DNA from: Verrucomicrobiaceae bacterium E54 | GTDB lineage: Bacteria > Verrucomicrobiota > Verrucomicrobiia > Verrucomicrobiales > Akkermansiaceae | Assembly (NCBI GenBank): GCA_022548915.1 | Contig: JAKZES010000019.1 | Location: forward strand, 1 to 64,000 | Reading direction: 5' to 3' | Length of the DNA stretch: 64,000 bases | In this document: one piece after another, positions 49,550 through 58,631 of the stretch | Layout: each line of letters starts with the position of its first letter | Numbering within the stretch: position 1 is the first letter of the stretch | The notes under the pieces: generated by a model | Database searches by the model: none | The model's input: the letters and a program-made list of their open reading frames with translations, nothing else | Told to the model about the DNA's origin: nothing | Made by a program: the position numbers and the translations under genes

Positions 49550-50629
49550 ATGCGCGAAAAGGCCCTTTCCCTGCTGAAGCAACTCACCGAGGCCCACTCG
49601 GTGCCGGGACACGAGGATGAGGTCCGGGGCATCTTCGCCGACGAGCTGAAGGATGCGGGTGAGCTCTCGACCGATGGCAACGGCTCGGTGTTCTGCGATG
49701 CGGGGGGCGAGGGGCCGCGGGTGCTCGTCGCCGGGCACATGGACGAGGTCGGCTTCATGGTGCAGAACATCACCTCCGATGGCTTCCTCCAGTTTCTTGC
49801 GCTGGGTGGATGGTGGGAGCACAACCTGCTGTCCCAACGCGTCGAGGTGCGCACGGCGGATGGTCGCAAGGTGCTCGGCGTGGTGGCTTCCAAGCCGCCT
49901 CATTTCCTCTCAGAGGCCCAGCGAAGCCAGGTGCTTTCGATCGACAACATGTTCATCGATGTCGGGGCGTCGTCGCGCCAGCAGGCGACCGGGGAGTTCG
50001 GCATCGCGCTGGGCGATCCGATCGCGCCGGTAAGTGCTTTCTCCCCGATGGCGGCGGAGGATCTCTACATGGCCAAGGCCTTCGACAATCGGGTCGGCAT
50101 GGCCGGGGCGATTCATTGCGGTCTGCTGGCAGGCGGGCAGGAAAGGGGCAATCGCCTGCTTCTTGCGGGAACCGTGCAGGAGGAACTCGGCCTGCGCGGG
50201 GCCCGCACTGCGGCACGCTACGCCAAGCCCGACGTGGCCATCGTGCTCGAGGGTCCGCCGGCCGACGACACCCCGGGCTTCAACCGCGCCGATTGCCAGG
50301 GCAGGCTCGGCGGGGGCGTGCAGATCCGGCTTTTCGACAGCAGCGCCCTGGGGAACCCGGCCTTCGCGCGCCTGGCGCAGCAGGTCGCCCGCGAGGAGTG
50401 CATCCCCTTCCAGGTCACGGTGCGCCGCAGCGGCGGCACCGATGCCGGCAGCTTCCACCTCGCCAACGAGGGCGTGCCCTGCATCGTGCTCGGTGTGCCG
50501 GCCCGCTACATCCATTCGCACAACGCCATCATCGACCTCAACGACCACCTGCACATGGTCGCCCTGGCGGCGGCCCTGGCGAGGAGGTTGGACGAGTCGT
50601 CCGTCGCCGGTCTGACGCGATATCTGTAG
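49550..50629 (+). CDS. M42-family metallo-aminopeptidase
   Basis: This 359-residue cytosolic peptidase of the tetrahedral-aminopeptidase (FrvX/glutamyl aminopeptidase) family removes N-terminal residues from peptides. The metal-site motif GHMDEVGFMV is near residue 64. FDNRVGMAGAIH gives a bridging Asp, and TVQEELGLRGARTAA supplies the catalytic Glu pair. ARYIHSHNAIIDLND gives the C-terminal His ligand. The length matches the family. It stands alone, transcribed towards the fucosidase gene. Confidence 0.92.
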   Translation: MREKALSLLKQLTEAHSVPGHEDEVRGIFADELKDAGELSTDGNGSVFCDAGGEGPRVLVAGHMDEVGFMVQNITSDGFLQFLALGGWWEHNLLSQRVEVRTADGRKVLGVVASKPPHFLSEAQRSQVLSIDNMFIDVGASSRQQATGEFGIALGDPIAPVSAFSPMAAEDLYMAKAFDNRVGMAGAIHCGLLAGGQERGNRLLLAGTVQEELGLRGARTAARYAKPDVAIVLEGPPADDTPGFNRADCQGRLGGGVQIRLFDSSALGNPAFARLAQQVAREECIPFQVTVRRSGGTDAGSFHLANEGVPCIVLGVPARYIHSHNAIIDLNDHLHMVALAAALARRLDESSVAGLTRYL

Positions 50630-50646
50630 GGAAGCCGCCGAAAGGT

Positions 50647-51852
50647 TCACTCCGCCTCGCGGATCATCCGGCCCACCTCGGCAAGGGTCTTGACGTCGAT
50701 GTCGCGGAGCTTGCCCTCGTAGTTCGGGCCGATGTTGATCGAGAAGATGTTCCCGAACTTGCGGGCGCCCTGGTAGTCCGCAAAGAGCTTTGAAGCCGGG
50801 TGGCAGAGACCGTCGTGCTTGGGCAATGAGTAGAACCACTCGGCCCCGCCACGGTGCTTCGGCAGGATGGGGTAGGTGAATTCGGCGACGAGGTAGCCCT
50901 TGAAGGAGCCTTCGGCCTCCTGGTTGTAGCGCGTGGCGCTCTTGTCACCGATTTCTCCCGGGCGACCCTTTTCGCGCAGACACAGGCGTCCCGCGGGTTC
51001 GCCGTGATTGAACCCCACGAAACTGTTCGGCTGGAACTTGTGGACCCATTCCACGGTTTCGTCGTGCGACAGCCCGCCGGTGCCGGCCGCGTGATCCATC
51101 CACCAGAACTCGATCGGGCCGTAGCGTGTCAGCAGTTCCTCGAGCTGGGCCTTCTTCATTTCCGGATTACGGCCGCCGTTCCTTCCGCCGTCGGCGGCCC
51201 CCGGCCAGTTCCAGTCGCCCTCGGAAAAATACAGCGCAAGCTTGATCCCGTGTTTGTCGCAGGACTTGCGGAGCTCGGCCAGCACGTCGATGCCCAGCGG
51301 GCTGTTGGTGACCTTCTTTTCGGTGGTGGCCGTGTCCCACAGGCAGAAGCCGTCGTGGTGTTTGGCGAGGAACAGGATGTATCCCATGCCGGCGTCCTTC
51401 GCGGTGCGGCACCACTGGTCGGTGTCGCAGCCGGTCGCCTTGAAGAAGGAGGCATCCTTGTCCAGTGTCGGCGTCCATTCCTTGCCGTAGAAGGTGCTGA
51501 AGGACCAGCAGACGAACATCCCCCACTTCATGTCCTGGATCTGCCTGGCCCGGACTTCGTCGGGCAGGCGTTCCGCTGCAGGGGATTGCCGGGCCTTCAC
51601 CCAGGTCAGATCATCCTGGTGGAGGCGATCTTCGCGGATCCGGATCGATTGACCGTCGGGGAGTTCGACCGTGACCTCGCCCTTTCCCGGATCGTAGGAC
51701 TGGAACTCCCCTTCGAAGTTTCGCTTGCCGTCGGCACTGGTCCAGGTGCGGGCCGCCAGGGAGGGGGCGAGAAGCAAGGCGAGGGTGAGGGCGACGGCCG
51801 GGATGACTCCATAATCGCAGAGTCGGCGACCGGCGGATGAGGCAAATTTCAT
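50647..51852 (-). CDS. Secreted alpha-L-fucosidase-like (GH29) enzyme with SHD1-like domain
   Basis: This 401-residue exported protein starts at 51852, where a GGAG lies just upstream; its signal peptide runs to about residue 32. Residues about 34-85 (RTWTSADGKRNFEGEFQSYD and then ELPDGQSIRIREDRLHQDD) match the SLA1 homology domain 1 seen on secreted Planctomycetes/Verrucomicrobia enzymes. The catalytic part shows KWGMFVCWSFSTFYGKEWTP, FLAKHHDGFCLWDTAT and IEFWWMDHAAGTG, where the Asp in WWMDH fits the GH29 nucleophile position. It probably removes alpha-L-fucose from glycans outside the cell membrane. A GH29-like lineage with another specificity cannot be excluded. Confidence 0.8.
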   Translation of the reverse strand: MKFASSAGRRLCDYGVIPAVALTLALLLAPSLAARTWTSADGKRNFEGEFQSYDPGKGEVTVELPDGQSIRIREDRLHQDDLTWVKARQSPAAERLPDEVRARQIQDMKWGMFVCWSFSTFYGKEWTPTLDKDASFFKATGCDTDQWCRTAKDAGMGYILFLAKHHDGFCLWDTATTEKKVTNSPLGIDVLAELRKSCDKHGIKLALYFSEGDWNWPGAADGGRNGGRNPEMKKAQLEELLTRYGPIEFWWMDHAAGTGGLSHDETVEWVHKFQPNSFVGFNHGEPAGRLCLREKGRPGEIGDKSATRYNQEAEGSFKGYLVAEFTYPILPKHRGGAEWFYSLPKHDGLCHPASKLFADYQGARKFGNIFSINIGPNYEGKLRDIDVKTLAEVGRMIREAE

Positions 51853-51954
51853 GACGGACTCCAGATGCATCAGGGGATACGCCGGAGGGGAGAAGGATGT
51901 GTCAGGAAGTGCCTGCGGTTCAGACTTTCCGGTCGGTTTGGGATGGACGCGGAT

Positions 51955-51994
51955 TTTTGGTTTTGGCACTTGGAACTTCTCACCTGGAACTTCG
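51955..51994. repeat. Dispersed CTTGGAACTT element, copy E (one arm)
   Basis: GCACTTGGAACTTCTCACCT and then GGAACTTC lie 18 bp before the lgt start codon, in the leader between the divergent fucosidase and lgt genes. Confidence 0.6.
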
Positions 51995-52011
51995 AGGCGC
52001 AGCCTCCCCCC

Positions 52012-53058
52012 GTGTTCGCGACCTACGTCCACGATCTGAATCCGGTGATCTTCCGGATCACGGAGACGATTGCGCTGCGCTGGTACGGCCTTTCCTACCT
52101 GGCGGCCTTCGTGGTCGCGGTGCTGCTGCTCAACCATCTGGCAAAGCGGAAGCTGTGGGTGCTGCCCCCGGGCGCGGCCGGGGACTTCATTGCCGCCGCG
52201 GCGATCTTCGGCGTGTTCATCGGAGGGCGGCTCGGCTACATGCTGTGGTACTGGCCGCGGGCGCACGGGTGGTCCTGGGTCACGGAGGATCCGCTGGTGA
52301 TCTTCCGCGTGTGGGAGGGAGGCATGGCCAGCCACGGCGGGATCCTCGGGCTGGTGATCTTCACCTGGTTCTACGCGAGGAAGAAGGAGGTCTCGTGGAC
52401 CGGGCTCGGTGACGGCCTGTGCGTGGTCGCGCCGCTGGGCCTGATGTTCGGCCGGTTGGCGAACTTCCAGAACGGCGAGCTTTACGGGCGCGTCAGCGAA
52501 GGGGTGGCGTGGGCAATGAAATTTCCGAAGGCCCTGATGGAACGGCCGCAGCAGGAGGGACGCTTTCTCGAGGCCGCCCTGCAGGATGCGGAAAAGGCGG
52601 GCGGCTATTTCGACGCCAAGCTCGCGGAACTCGAGACGTTGGATCCGGGGCTCGCGGCGGAGGTTGCCGCCCGGCCCGAGTATTTCCAGGGCCTGCGTTT
52701 CGAGTGGATGCAGCAGGCGCAGCTGGACCATCCGGCGATCAGCCAGGCCATCGCGCCTTTCCTTGAGCCGCGGCATCCCTCGCAACTCTATCAGGCGGCG
52801 GGCGAGGGGTTGGCGCTGTTCCTGATCCTCTGGGTGCTCCGCGTGCGCCATCCCCATCTGCCCCATGGGGTCCTGACCGGTGTGTTTTTCATCGGCTACG
52901 CGGTCTTCCGCATCCTCGGCGAGCAGTTCCGCGAGCCGGATTCCAAGATGGTGGGCCCGCTGACGAGCGGGCAGTTCCTTTCACTCTTCATGATCCTCGC
53001 CGGCGCGGCCTTCATCGCCGTGGCGGTCCGGAGGAGGAAGATCAGCGCGGAATCTTGA
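52012..53058 (+). CDS. lgt: Prolipoprotein diacylglyceryl transferase
   Basis: This 348-residue inner-membrane enzyme transfers diacylglycerol to the lipobox cysteine of prolipoproteins. Conserved parts are ALRWYGLSYLAAF in the first helix, GGMASHGGILGLV with the essential His, and RLANFQNGELYGR. The start is GTG 52012, after which the family N-terminus begins at once; earlier in-frame codons are repeat sequence. Compared with E. coli Lgt it has an extra loop of about 80-90 residues (rich in Ala/Glu, roughly 170-255). The LysM lipoprotein gene converges on it and overlaps its 3' end by 17 bases. Confidence 0.9.
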   Translation: MFATYVHDLNPVIFRITETIALRWYGLSYLAAFVVAVLLLNHLAKRKLWVLPPGAAGDFIAAAAIFGVFIGGRLGYMLWYWPRAHGWSWVTEDPLVIFRVWEGGMASHGGILGLVIFTWFYARKKEVSWTGLGDGLCVVAPLGLMFGRLANFQNGELYGRVSEGVAWAMKFPKALMERPQQEGRFLEAALQDAEKAGGYFDAKLAELETLDPGLAAEVAARPEYFQGLRFEWMQQAQLDHPAISQAIAPFLEPRHPSQLYQAAGEGLALFLILWVLRVRHPHLPHGVLTGVFFIGYAVFRILGEQFREPDSKMVGPLTSGQFLSLFMILAGAAFIAVAVRRRKISAES

Positions 53059-53497
53059 GCCGCTGACCGATCCGGATCAGGGAGCCACTGACACCATTGG
53101 CGCTTTGGATCTTGCCGACCGTGGTGCCGTATTTTTTCGCCAGACCATACAGCGTGTCGCCCTTGCGAACGGTGTGATAGGTGACGGTCGGCTTGGGCTT
53201 CGGTTTTGGTTTCGGCTTTGGCTTCGGCTGCGGTCGCGGAGTGGGGGGCGTGACGCTCTGCTGCGAGGGCGGAGTGTTCTGCGCGATCAACGGTGGCTCG
53301 GGTTCCGGCTCCGGCTGAGGCTCCGGTTCGGCAGGTTTGTGATTCCACTTGGAAGGGTTGTCCGCCCAGGCTTCGACGTAGTTTCCGCGGCTGTCGAAGG
53401 GGCCGGTCCCGGAAGGATGCGGACCCGCAAAACCACCACAGCCCACCAGCGCGACGGCCAGAAGGAAAGCGACGGACAGGGAGAAGCAATTCCGCAT
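53042..53497 (-). CDS. LysM-domain lipoprotein
   Basis: This 151-residue lipoprotein starts at 53497. The signal peptide ends in a lipobox with its cysteine at residue 20 (LVGCGG), so it should be lipidated by Lgt. A low-complexity linker with PEPEPEPP and a KPKPKPKPKPKP run is followed by one C-terminal LysM domain (YHTVRKGDTLYGLAKKYGTT and then GSLIRIGQRLKIP). LysM binds peptidoglycan, so it probably tethers the outer membrane to the wall or anchors a complex there. Its 3' end overlaps the convergent lgt gene by 17 bases. Confidence 0.9.
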   Translation of the reverse strand: MRNCFSLSVAFLLAVALVGCGGFAGPHPSGTGPFDSRGNYVEAWADNPSKWNHKPAEPEPQPEPEPEPPLIAQNTPPSQQSVTPPTPRPQPKPKPKPKPKPKPTVTYHTVRKGDTLYGLAKKYGTTVGKIQSANGVSGSLIRIGQRLKIPR

Positions 53498-53654
53498 GGC
53501 GCGAGTATGCGACTTCTGGGCCGCTTGCAAAGCATGTTTAAGATACCCGAACGACAATCCTTCAAGGTCCTGGTGCCTCGAGAGTTTTGCCACCCGTAGC
53601 TCCGGGCCACACCACCCTCCGCTCCGGCCGCGCTGCGCTTGCCGGAGCGGAGGG

Positions 53655-53730
53655 TGGTGGAGCATAGCGGGATCGAACCGCTGACCTCGTCATTGCGAAC
53701 GACGCGCTCTACCAACTGAGCTAATGCCCC
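53655..53730 (-). tRNA. tRNA-Ala (CGC anticodon)
   Basis: The 76-nt cloverleaf on the minus strand starts GGGGCATTAGCTCAGTTGGT. The acceptor stem GGGGCAT pairs with ATGCTCC (one G-U pair). The anticodon loop TTCGCAA gives CGC, which reads the GCG alanine codon. The T-arm GGTTCGATCC is normal. The CCA end is encoded. Confidence 0.95.
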
Positions 53731-53856
53731 TCAAACGTCCGGTGGACCGGCGGAGAGGTGCCATCCCGATGCCATAAGTTCAAGGCGAAAGGCGTGCCAG
53801 GGTGTCACTGAAGATGGTGGGCGGAGCGAGGCGGCGTGATCGGCAAGCGGCAGGCT

Positions 53857-53925
53857 GTGGCCGGGCCTTCCAGGCCCGTGGCCCGGATCGACATTCGTGA
53901 TGCCGGGCCTTCCAGGCCCGGCCAC
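53857..53925. repeat. CCGGGCCTTCCAGGCCCGG repeat, copy 3
   Basis: Two palindromic GGGCCTTCCAGGCCC units (53863-53877 and 53905-53919) lie between tRNA-Ala and the end of the DUF1501 gene. The outer ends GTGGCCGGG and CCCGGCCAC are inverted copies. Confidence 0.75.
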
Positions 53926-53960
53926 CTACCGTTTCCCACCACTTCCATGCACCCGGCGTG

Positions 53961-55397
53961 CTACAGCAGGATGTCGTGCAGCACGTGCCCGTGGACGTCG
54001 GTCAGGCGCATGTCGCGGCCGCCGAAACGGAAGGTGCTCTTGGTGTGCTCGATGCCCAGCAGGTGGAGCATCGTCGCGTGGATGTCGTGCATCTCGATGC
54101 GGTCCTGCACGGCCTTGTAGCCCCACTCGTCGGTCTCGCCATAGCTCACGCCGCCCTTCACGCCGCCGCCGGCCATCCACATCGTGAAGCCGAAGGGGTT
54201 GTGGTCGCGCCCGTTGCCGCCCTGGGCGAAGGGCGTGCGGCCGAACTCGCCGGCCCACACCACCAGCGTTTCCTCCAGCAGACCGCGCTTTTCCAGATCC
54301 TCCAGCAGGCCGGCGATCGGCTGGTCCACCGACATGCAGTTGAACTCGTGGCCTTCCTTGAGCTTGTTGTGCTGGTCCCAACGATCGCCCGCCCCGTCGG
54401 GGCAGGTGAGTTCGATGAAGCGCACGCCGCGCTCGACCAGTCGGCGCGCGACGAGGCACTGACGGGCAAAGGTCTTGGTGCCCTTGTGACCGGCATCGAA
54501 GCCGTAGAGTTTCTTGGTGGCTTCGGTTTCCGAGTCGAAATCCATCAGGTCGGGCACCGCGGTCTGCATCAGGTAGGCGGTCTCGTAGTTGCGGATCGCC
54601 GACTCGATCGCCTCGGATTGCCCATACGAGTCGAGTCCGTGGGTGTCGAGCGAACGCAGCGCGTCAAGTTTGCTGCGCTGGAGTTCGGGCCGGGCCTCGC
54701 CGGGCTTGATGTTGGCCACAGCCTGACCCTGGGTCTTGAAGACCGATCCCTGATAGGTCGCGGGCAGGAAGCCGGAGTTGAAGTTGTCGAGCCCGCCCGG
54801 CGGGATCAGTCCGCCATTCAGCACGACGAAGCCGGGAAGGTTCTGGTTGAGACTGCCCAGTCCGTAGCCGACCCAGGCACCCATGCTCGGACGGCCCTGG
54901 ATGCCGGAACCGGTGTGCAGGAAATAATTGGCCGCGGTGTGCTCGGAGAACTTCGAGGTGCAGGACTTCAGCATCGCCAGCTTGTCGGCGTGCTTCGCCA
55001 CGTGGGGAAAGAGGTCGCTGACCCAGTGGCCGCATTCGCCATACTGGTTGAACTCCCACGGCGATGCCATGACCTTGCCGACGTTGTCGAACTGGGTCGG
55101 CTCAAGCTTGCCGATCGCCGTCTTCGGGTCCTCGCCGTTATGCTTTTTGAGCAGCGGCTTGTAGTCGAAGGTGTCGATCTGCGACGGCCCCCCGTCCATG
55201 TAGAGGAAGATGATGTTGCGGGCCCGCGGGCGGTAGTGCGGCGGGCGCGGCAGCAGGGGGTCGGTGCCGGTGGGCAGCCCGGCAAAGGCGCGGTCCCCGA
55301 GCAGGGCGGCCAGAGCGACGGCACCGAACCCGTGGGCGCCCGTCTGCAGGGCTTCGCGTCGGGTCACGGGACGCTGGATGAAATTGCGGCAATGCAT
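53961..55397 (-). CDS. DUF1501-family exported protein
   Basis: This 478-residue protein has a twin-arginine-like N-terminus (VTRREALQTGAHGFGAVALA) and the full DUF1501 pattern: NIIFLYMDGGPSQIDTFDYK, then FSEHTAANYFLHTGSG. GVRFIELTCPDGAGDRWDQH and LVVWAGEFGRTPFAQGGNGR complete it. The fold is alkaline-phosphatase-like, related to sulfatases, but the reaction is not known. It lies four bases after the cytochrome-c-domain gene on the same strand, the standard pairing in Planctomycetes and Verrucomicrobia. Confidence 0.9.
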   Translation of the reverse strand: MHCRNFIQRPVTRREALQTGAHGFGAVALAALLGDRAFAGLPTGTDPLLPRPPHYRPRARNIIFLYMDGGPSQIDTFDYKPLLKKHNGEDPKTAIGKLEPTQFDNVGKVMASPWEFNQYGECGHWVSDLFPHVAKHADKLAMLKSCTSKFSEHTAANYFLHTGSGIQGRPSMGAWVGYGLGSLNQNLPGFVVLNGGLIPPGGLDNFNSGFLPATYQGSVFKTQGQAVANIKPGEARPELQRSKLDALRSLDTHGLDSYGQSEAIESAIRNYETAYLMQTAVPDLMDFDSETEATKKLYGFDAGHKGTKTFARQCLVARRLVERGVRFIELTCPDGAGDRWDQHNKLKEGHEFNCMSVDQPIAGLLEDLEKRGLLEETLVVWAGEFGRTPFAQGGNGRDHNPFGFTMWMAGGGVKGGVSYGETDEWGYKAVQDRIEMHDIHATMLHLLGIEHTKSTFRFGGRDMRLTDVHGHVLHDILL

Positions 55398-55401
55398 GGC
55401 G

Positions 55402-58266
55402 TCAGCGGATGAAGATGAATTCCTTTTTGTTGAAAAGCAGATGGGCGAGGTCGGACCACACCCTGAGGTCGTCGCGGCTCGTTCCGTGCAGCCCGGCCTG
55501 GCGGTCGAGGAACTCGTCGAGCATCGACCGTTCCGGCGCTTGCAGGTCGCGGGAGAAGGCGGTGGCGTAGGCCATCGTCAGGCGCTTCGCGGGGTCGGGT
55601 TCGGTGAGCAGTTGCCTCGCCCAGCGTTCCGCCTCCGCCGCCACGAAGGGGTCGTTCATCAGCACCAGCGACTGGGCGGGGACGTTCGAGTTCGAGCGCC
55701 GGCCCATCGTGCTGAAGGGGATGGGGTAATCGAAGGCAAGGTGGAAGGGCGGCAGGAAATTGCGGCGCACCGCCGTGTAGAGGCTGCGCCGGCCCGCGCC
55801 GTCGAGGGGCCCTGCTTTCGGGCGTCCCCGGCCTTCCATGAAGGAGGTGAGATGAACGCCCACCGGAGGACCGCCGAGCTTCGGGTCGAGGCGCCCGGAC
55901 ACCGCCAGGATCGCGTCGCGGATGGACTCGGAGGTCAGACGCTTCACCCGGAATGCATGGAGCTTTTCGTTGGTCGGATCCTTTTCGGCGATCTGCCCGG
56001 CGGTGAGCTCCGGATGCGGGATGCAGGACATCCGGTAGGTGCGCGAGAGGACGATGGAGCGGATCAGTTGTTTGTTGGACCACCCGGATTCGACGAAGCG
56101 GGCGGCCAGCCAGTCGAGAAGTTCGGGGTGCGAGGGCTCCTCGCCCATCACGCCGAAATCGTCGACCGTCGGCACGAGACCGCGTCCGGTGAGGTGGTGC
56201 CAGATGCGGTTGGCCTGCACCCGCGCGGTCAGGGGGTTTTCCGGTGACGTGACTTCCTCGGCGAGTTCGAGCCGGCCGCTGCCGGTCTCCGGAATGGCGC
56301 CTCCACCCAGGGCGGTGAGGAAGCGGCGGGGGAGTTCCTCGCCGAGGTTCTGGTGGCCGCCGCGGATGTGCAGCCGATCGTTCTCCGGCGTGCCATCGGT
56401 CATGGCCAGCACGTAGTCCGGCGCCGGCATCCGTTTCCAGACGGCCTGCGCCTGCTCCATGACCGGAGCGAGGGCGTCCGGGTCGGCGATCGGAACCAGC
56501 GGCATTTCCTCCGCTCCCTTCGCGTAGGCGATCTCGTCGATCGCGATGTAGCCGTCGCCCTCGTCGATGAATTCGAGGTGGACGCGGTGCCCGACATACT
56601 TGTGGAGGCGTCCGGCGAATCGTTTCCACTGCCACGCTCCGTTGGTGTCGATGCCCTTGCCCTTGAGTTCGAGTCCATTGAAGAGGAGTGCGTTGAACTC
56701 GTCCATGAAGTAGCCATCGACCACGATCCGCGCGCGGACGCGCCCGGTGGCGGCGAGCCGGACATGCAGCTCCGGCTTCTTCAGGGTGAAGGTCGGCGAG
56801 CGCAGGGTGCCGTGAAGGGGGGCTCCATGGAGGCCGCTGTGCCAGACGCCGGCCGGCACGTGGTTCGTGGTGGCGGGCAGCAGCGCCACTTCGAGCTTCT
56901 CTCCGCCCGTGGGCTTCTCGGGAAATGCCTCTCCCTCCCTCATCCATCCGGCCGGCGACGATCCATCGAAGCCCCAGAGTTGCTCCGGACTGCGGGCCCG
57001 GTCGGACGGGGCGGGAGGGCCGGCGGCCAGGGCGGTGGCGCGCTCCTGCAATTGCCGGAGTTCAGTCGCACCGGCCGCGATCGCTCCTCCCGGGTCGCGC
57101 GGGGCGAGTGCCCTCCGCGAACTCTGGAGGTAGCCCGTCAGCGAGTAGTAGTCCTCGTCGGAAATGGCGTCGAACTTGTGGTCGTGGCAGCGGGCGCAGG
57201 AAACCGTCAGGCCGAGGAAGGATTTCGAGAACACATCGACCTGGTTGTCGATCCGCACCGCTTCGTCGCCCCGGACGTCGGTCGGGGCGTGGGTGGCCTC
57301 ACCGAGCCACCAGAATCCGGTGGCGGTGATGGACTCGTTGAGCCCGGTGGACTCGTCGACCCGTGGGTCCGGCAGCAGGTCGCCGGCGATCGCCTCGCGG
57401 ATCATCCGATCGTGCGGCACGTCTTCGTTGAAGGCCTTCACGACGTAGTCGCGGTACTTCCATGCCTCGGGAATGTCGTAGTCGAACTCATGGCCGTAGC
57501 TTTCCGCGTAGCGCACCAGGTCCAGCCAATGGCGGCCCCACTTCACGCCGTAGTCGTCGGAGGTGAGATAGGCATCCACGACCTCGGCGTAGGCCTCGGG
57601 TGAATTGTCATCGAGGAAGGCGTTCACTTCCTCAGGTGTCGGGGGCAGGCCGCGGAGGTCGAAGCTCACCCGGCGGATCCACGTCCGGCGGTCGGCGTCC
57701 GGCGCGGGCTTGAGTCCGGCTTCCTCCAGCCCGGCGAGGATGAAATGATCGAGCGGTTCCAGCGGCCACGACTTGTCCTCTACCGGGGGCGGTTCGACGT
57801 CGGCCACCGGCTGCCAGCACCAGTGGCTGTCGCGCCGGGCTTCGAGGTCGAAGTATTCGCGGTTGCCGCCCGGCTCGGGCGGAGCTTCGTCGGGCCAAGG
57901 TGCCCCCATTGCCACCCACCGCTCGAGATCGGCGACCTGATCGTCGCTGAGCCGGGTCTTCGGAGGCATCTGCAGGTTCACATTGGTGTAGCGGACCGTT
58001 TCGATGAGCAGGCTTTCGTCCGGTTTCCCGGGGACGATGGACGGCCCGCTGTCGCCTCCCCTGAGGATCGCGGCCCTCGAATCGAGGAGCAGGTCCGCCT
58101 TCAGCTTCTTGGAGTCGACGCTGTGGCACTCGTAGCACTGGGCCGCCAGCAGAGGCCGCACCTTCTTCTCGAAGAACTCCAGATCCGCCGCCGAAGGCTC
58201 CGCCCCCACCGGGCCCGCTGCGATCAAGCAGCCGAGGAATGCGGGGATGGAGCGAAGGACGGGCAT
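55402..58266 (-). CDS. PSCyt1/DUF1549/DUF1553 cytochrome-c-containing protein
   Basis: This 954-residue exported protein has a signal peptide (MPVLRSIPAFLGCLIAAGPV). A Planctomycete-type cytochrome c domain follows with heme motif CYECH near residue 44 and a Met-containing NLQMPPKTRLSDDQ ligand region. A DUF1549 domain comes next (RVSFDLRGLPPTPEEVNAFL, and a second Cys motif CARCHDHKFD). A jelly-roll-like insert lies near 460-580, and DUF1553 closes the protein (RVQANRIWHHLTGRGLVPT). The role is unknown; with the partner DUF1501 protein it is linked to polysaccharide use. The partner gene follows after four bases. Confidence 0.9.
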   Translation of the reverse strand: MPVLRSIPAFLGCLIAAGPVGAEPSAADLEFFEKKVRPLLAAQCYECHSVDSKKLKADLLLDSRAAILRGGDSGPSIVPGKPDESLLIETVRYTNVNLQMPPKTRLSDDQVADLERWVAMGAPWPDEAPPEPGGNREYFDLEARRDSHWCWQPVADVEPPPVEDKSWPLEPLDHFILAGLEEAGLKPAPDADRRTWIRRVSFDLRGLPPTPEEVNAFLDDNSPEAYAEVVDAYLTSDDYGVKWGRHWLDLVRYAESYGHEFDYDIPEAWKYRDYVVKAFNEDVPHDRMIREAIAGDLLPDPRVDESTGLNESITATGFWWLGEATHAPTDVRGDEAVRIDNQVDVFSKSFLGLTVSCARCHDHKFDAISDEDYYSLTGYLQSSRRALAPRDPGGAIAAGATELRQLQERATALAAGPPAPSDRARSPEQLWGFDGSSPAGWMREGEAFPEKPTGGEKLEVALLPATTNHVPAGVWHSGLHGAPLHGTLRSPTFTLKKPELHVRLAATGRVRARIVVDGYFMDEFNALLFNGLELKGKGIDTNGAWQWKRFAGRLHKYVGHRVHLEFIDEGDGYIAIDEIAYAKGAEEMPLVPIADPDALAPVMEQAQAVWKRMPAPDYVLAMTDGTPENDRLHIRGGHQNLGEELPRRFLTALGGGAIPETGSGRLELAEEVTSPENPLTARVQANRIWHHLTGRGLVPTVDDFGVMGEEPSHPELLDWLAARFVESGWSNKQLIRSIVLSRTYRMSCIPHPELTAGQIAEKDPTNEKLHAFRVKRLTSESIRDAILAVSGRLDPKLGGPPVGVHLTSFMEGRGRPKAGPLDGAGRRSLYTAVRRNFLPPFHLAFDYPIPFSTMGRRSNSNVPAQSLVLMNDPFVAAEAERWARQLLTEPDPAKRLTMAYATAFSRDLQAPERSMLDEFLDRQAGLHGTSRDDLRVWSDLAHLLFNKKEFIFIR

Positions 58267-58361
58267 CGTGGATGGGGCGGTGACGTTCGCCCGAATACGT
58301 CATCCAAGCACCGGATTTTCAACAATCGAGCCCGAAACGCGGTCCCAACGCCCCTTCAAGA

Positions 58362-58443
58362 TGCCGGGGACAGGACTCGAACCTGCACACCTTGCGGCGC
58401 CTGATCCTAAATCAGGTGCGTCTACCAATTCCGCCACCCCGGC
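58362..58443 (-). tRNA. tRNA-Leu (TAG anticodon)
   Basis: The 82-nt minus-strand tRNA begins GCCGGGGTGGCGGAATTGGT. The acceptor stem GCCGGGG pairs with CCCCGGC. The anticodon loop TTTAGGA gives TAG, and a short variable arm typical of class II tRNA-Leu is present. The CCA end is not encoded, unlike in the tRNA-Ala gene. It lies in the 364-bp gap 58267-58631, where only this tRNA and one hairpin were found. Confidence 0.94.
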
Positions 58444-58542
58444 ATGTCGTGACGCTTGTGCCAAGCCGGGGCCACGCTGGCCAGCGAAAGTGATAGGAGG
58501 CCGCAGGTTCCCGCAGGAGCCAAGCCCCCCGGGGGAGATGCA

Positions 58543-58573
58543 AACAAGGGAGCCCGGCGAGGACTCCCTTGTT
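58543..58573 (-). terminator. Putative terminator of the toroid-protein gene
   Basis: The perfect 10-bp stem AACAAGGGAG (58543-58552) pairs with CTCCCTTGTT (58564-58573). The T-tract on the minus strand is weak. It lies 58 bp past the stop of the gene at 58632. Confidence 0.5.
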
Positions 58574-58631
58574 GACTGTGTTTCAGGCGGAGAGGCTCCA
58601 TTCGACGAAGAAAGAAGCCGCTCCGGGGCCT

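Noticed and set aside
53170-53340. A tandem-repeat or CRISPR-like array
   Set aside because: It is the Pro-Lys and Pro-Glu linker of the LysM lipoprotein, with a 6-base periodicity and no spacers. No CRISPR array was seen anywhere in the window.
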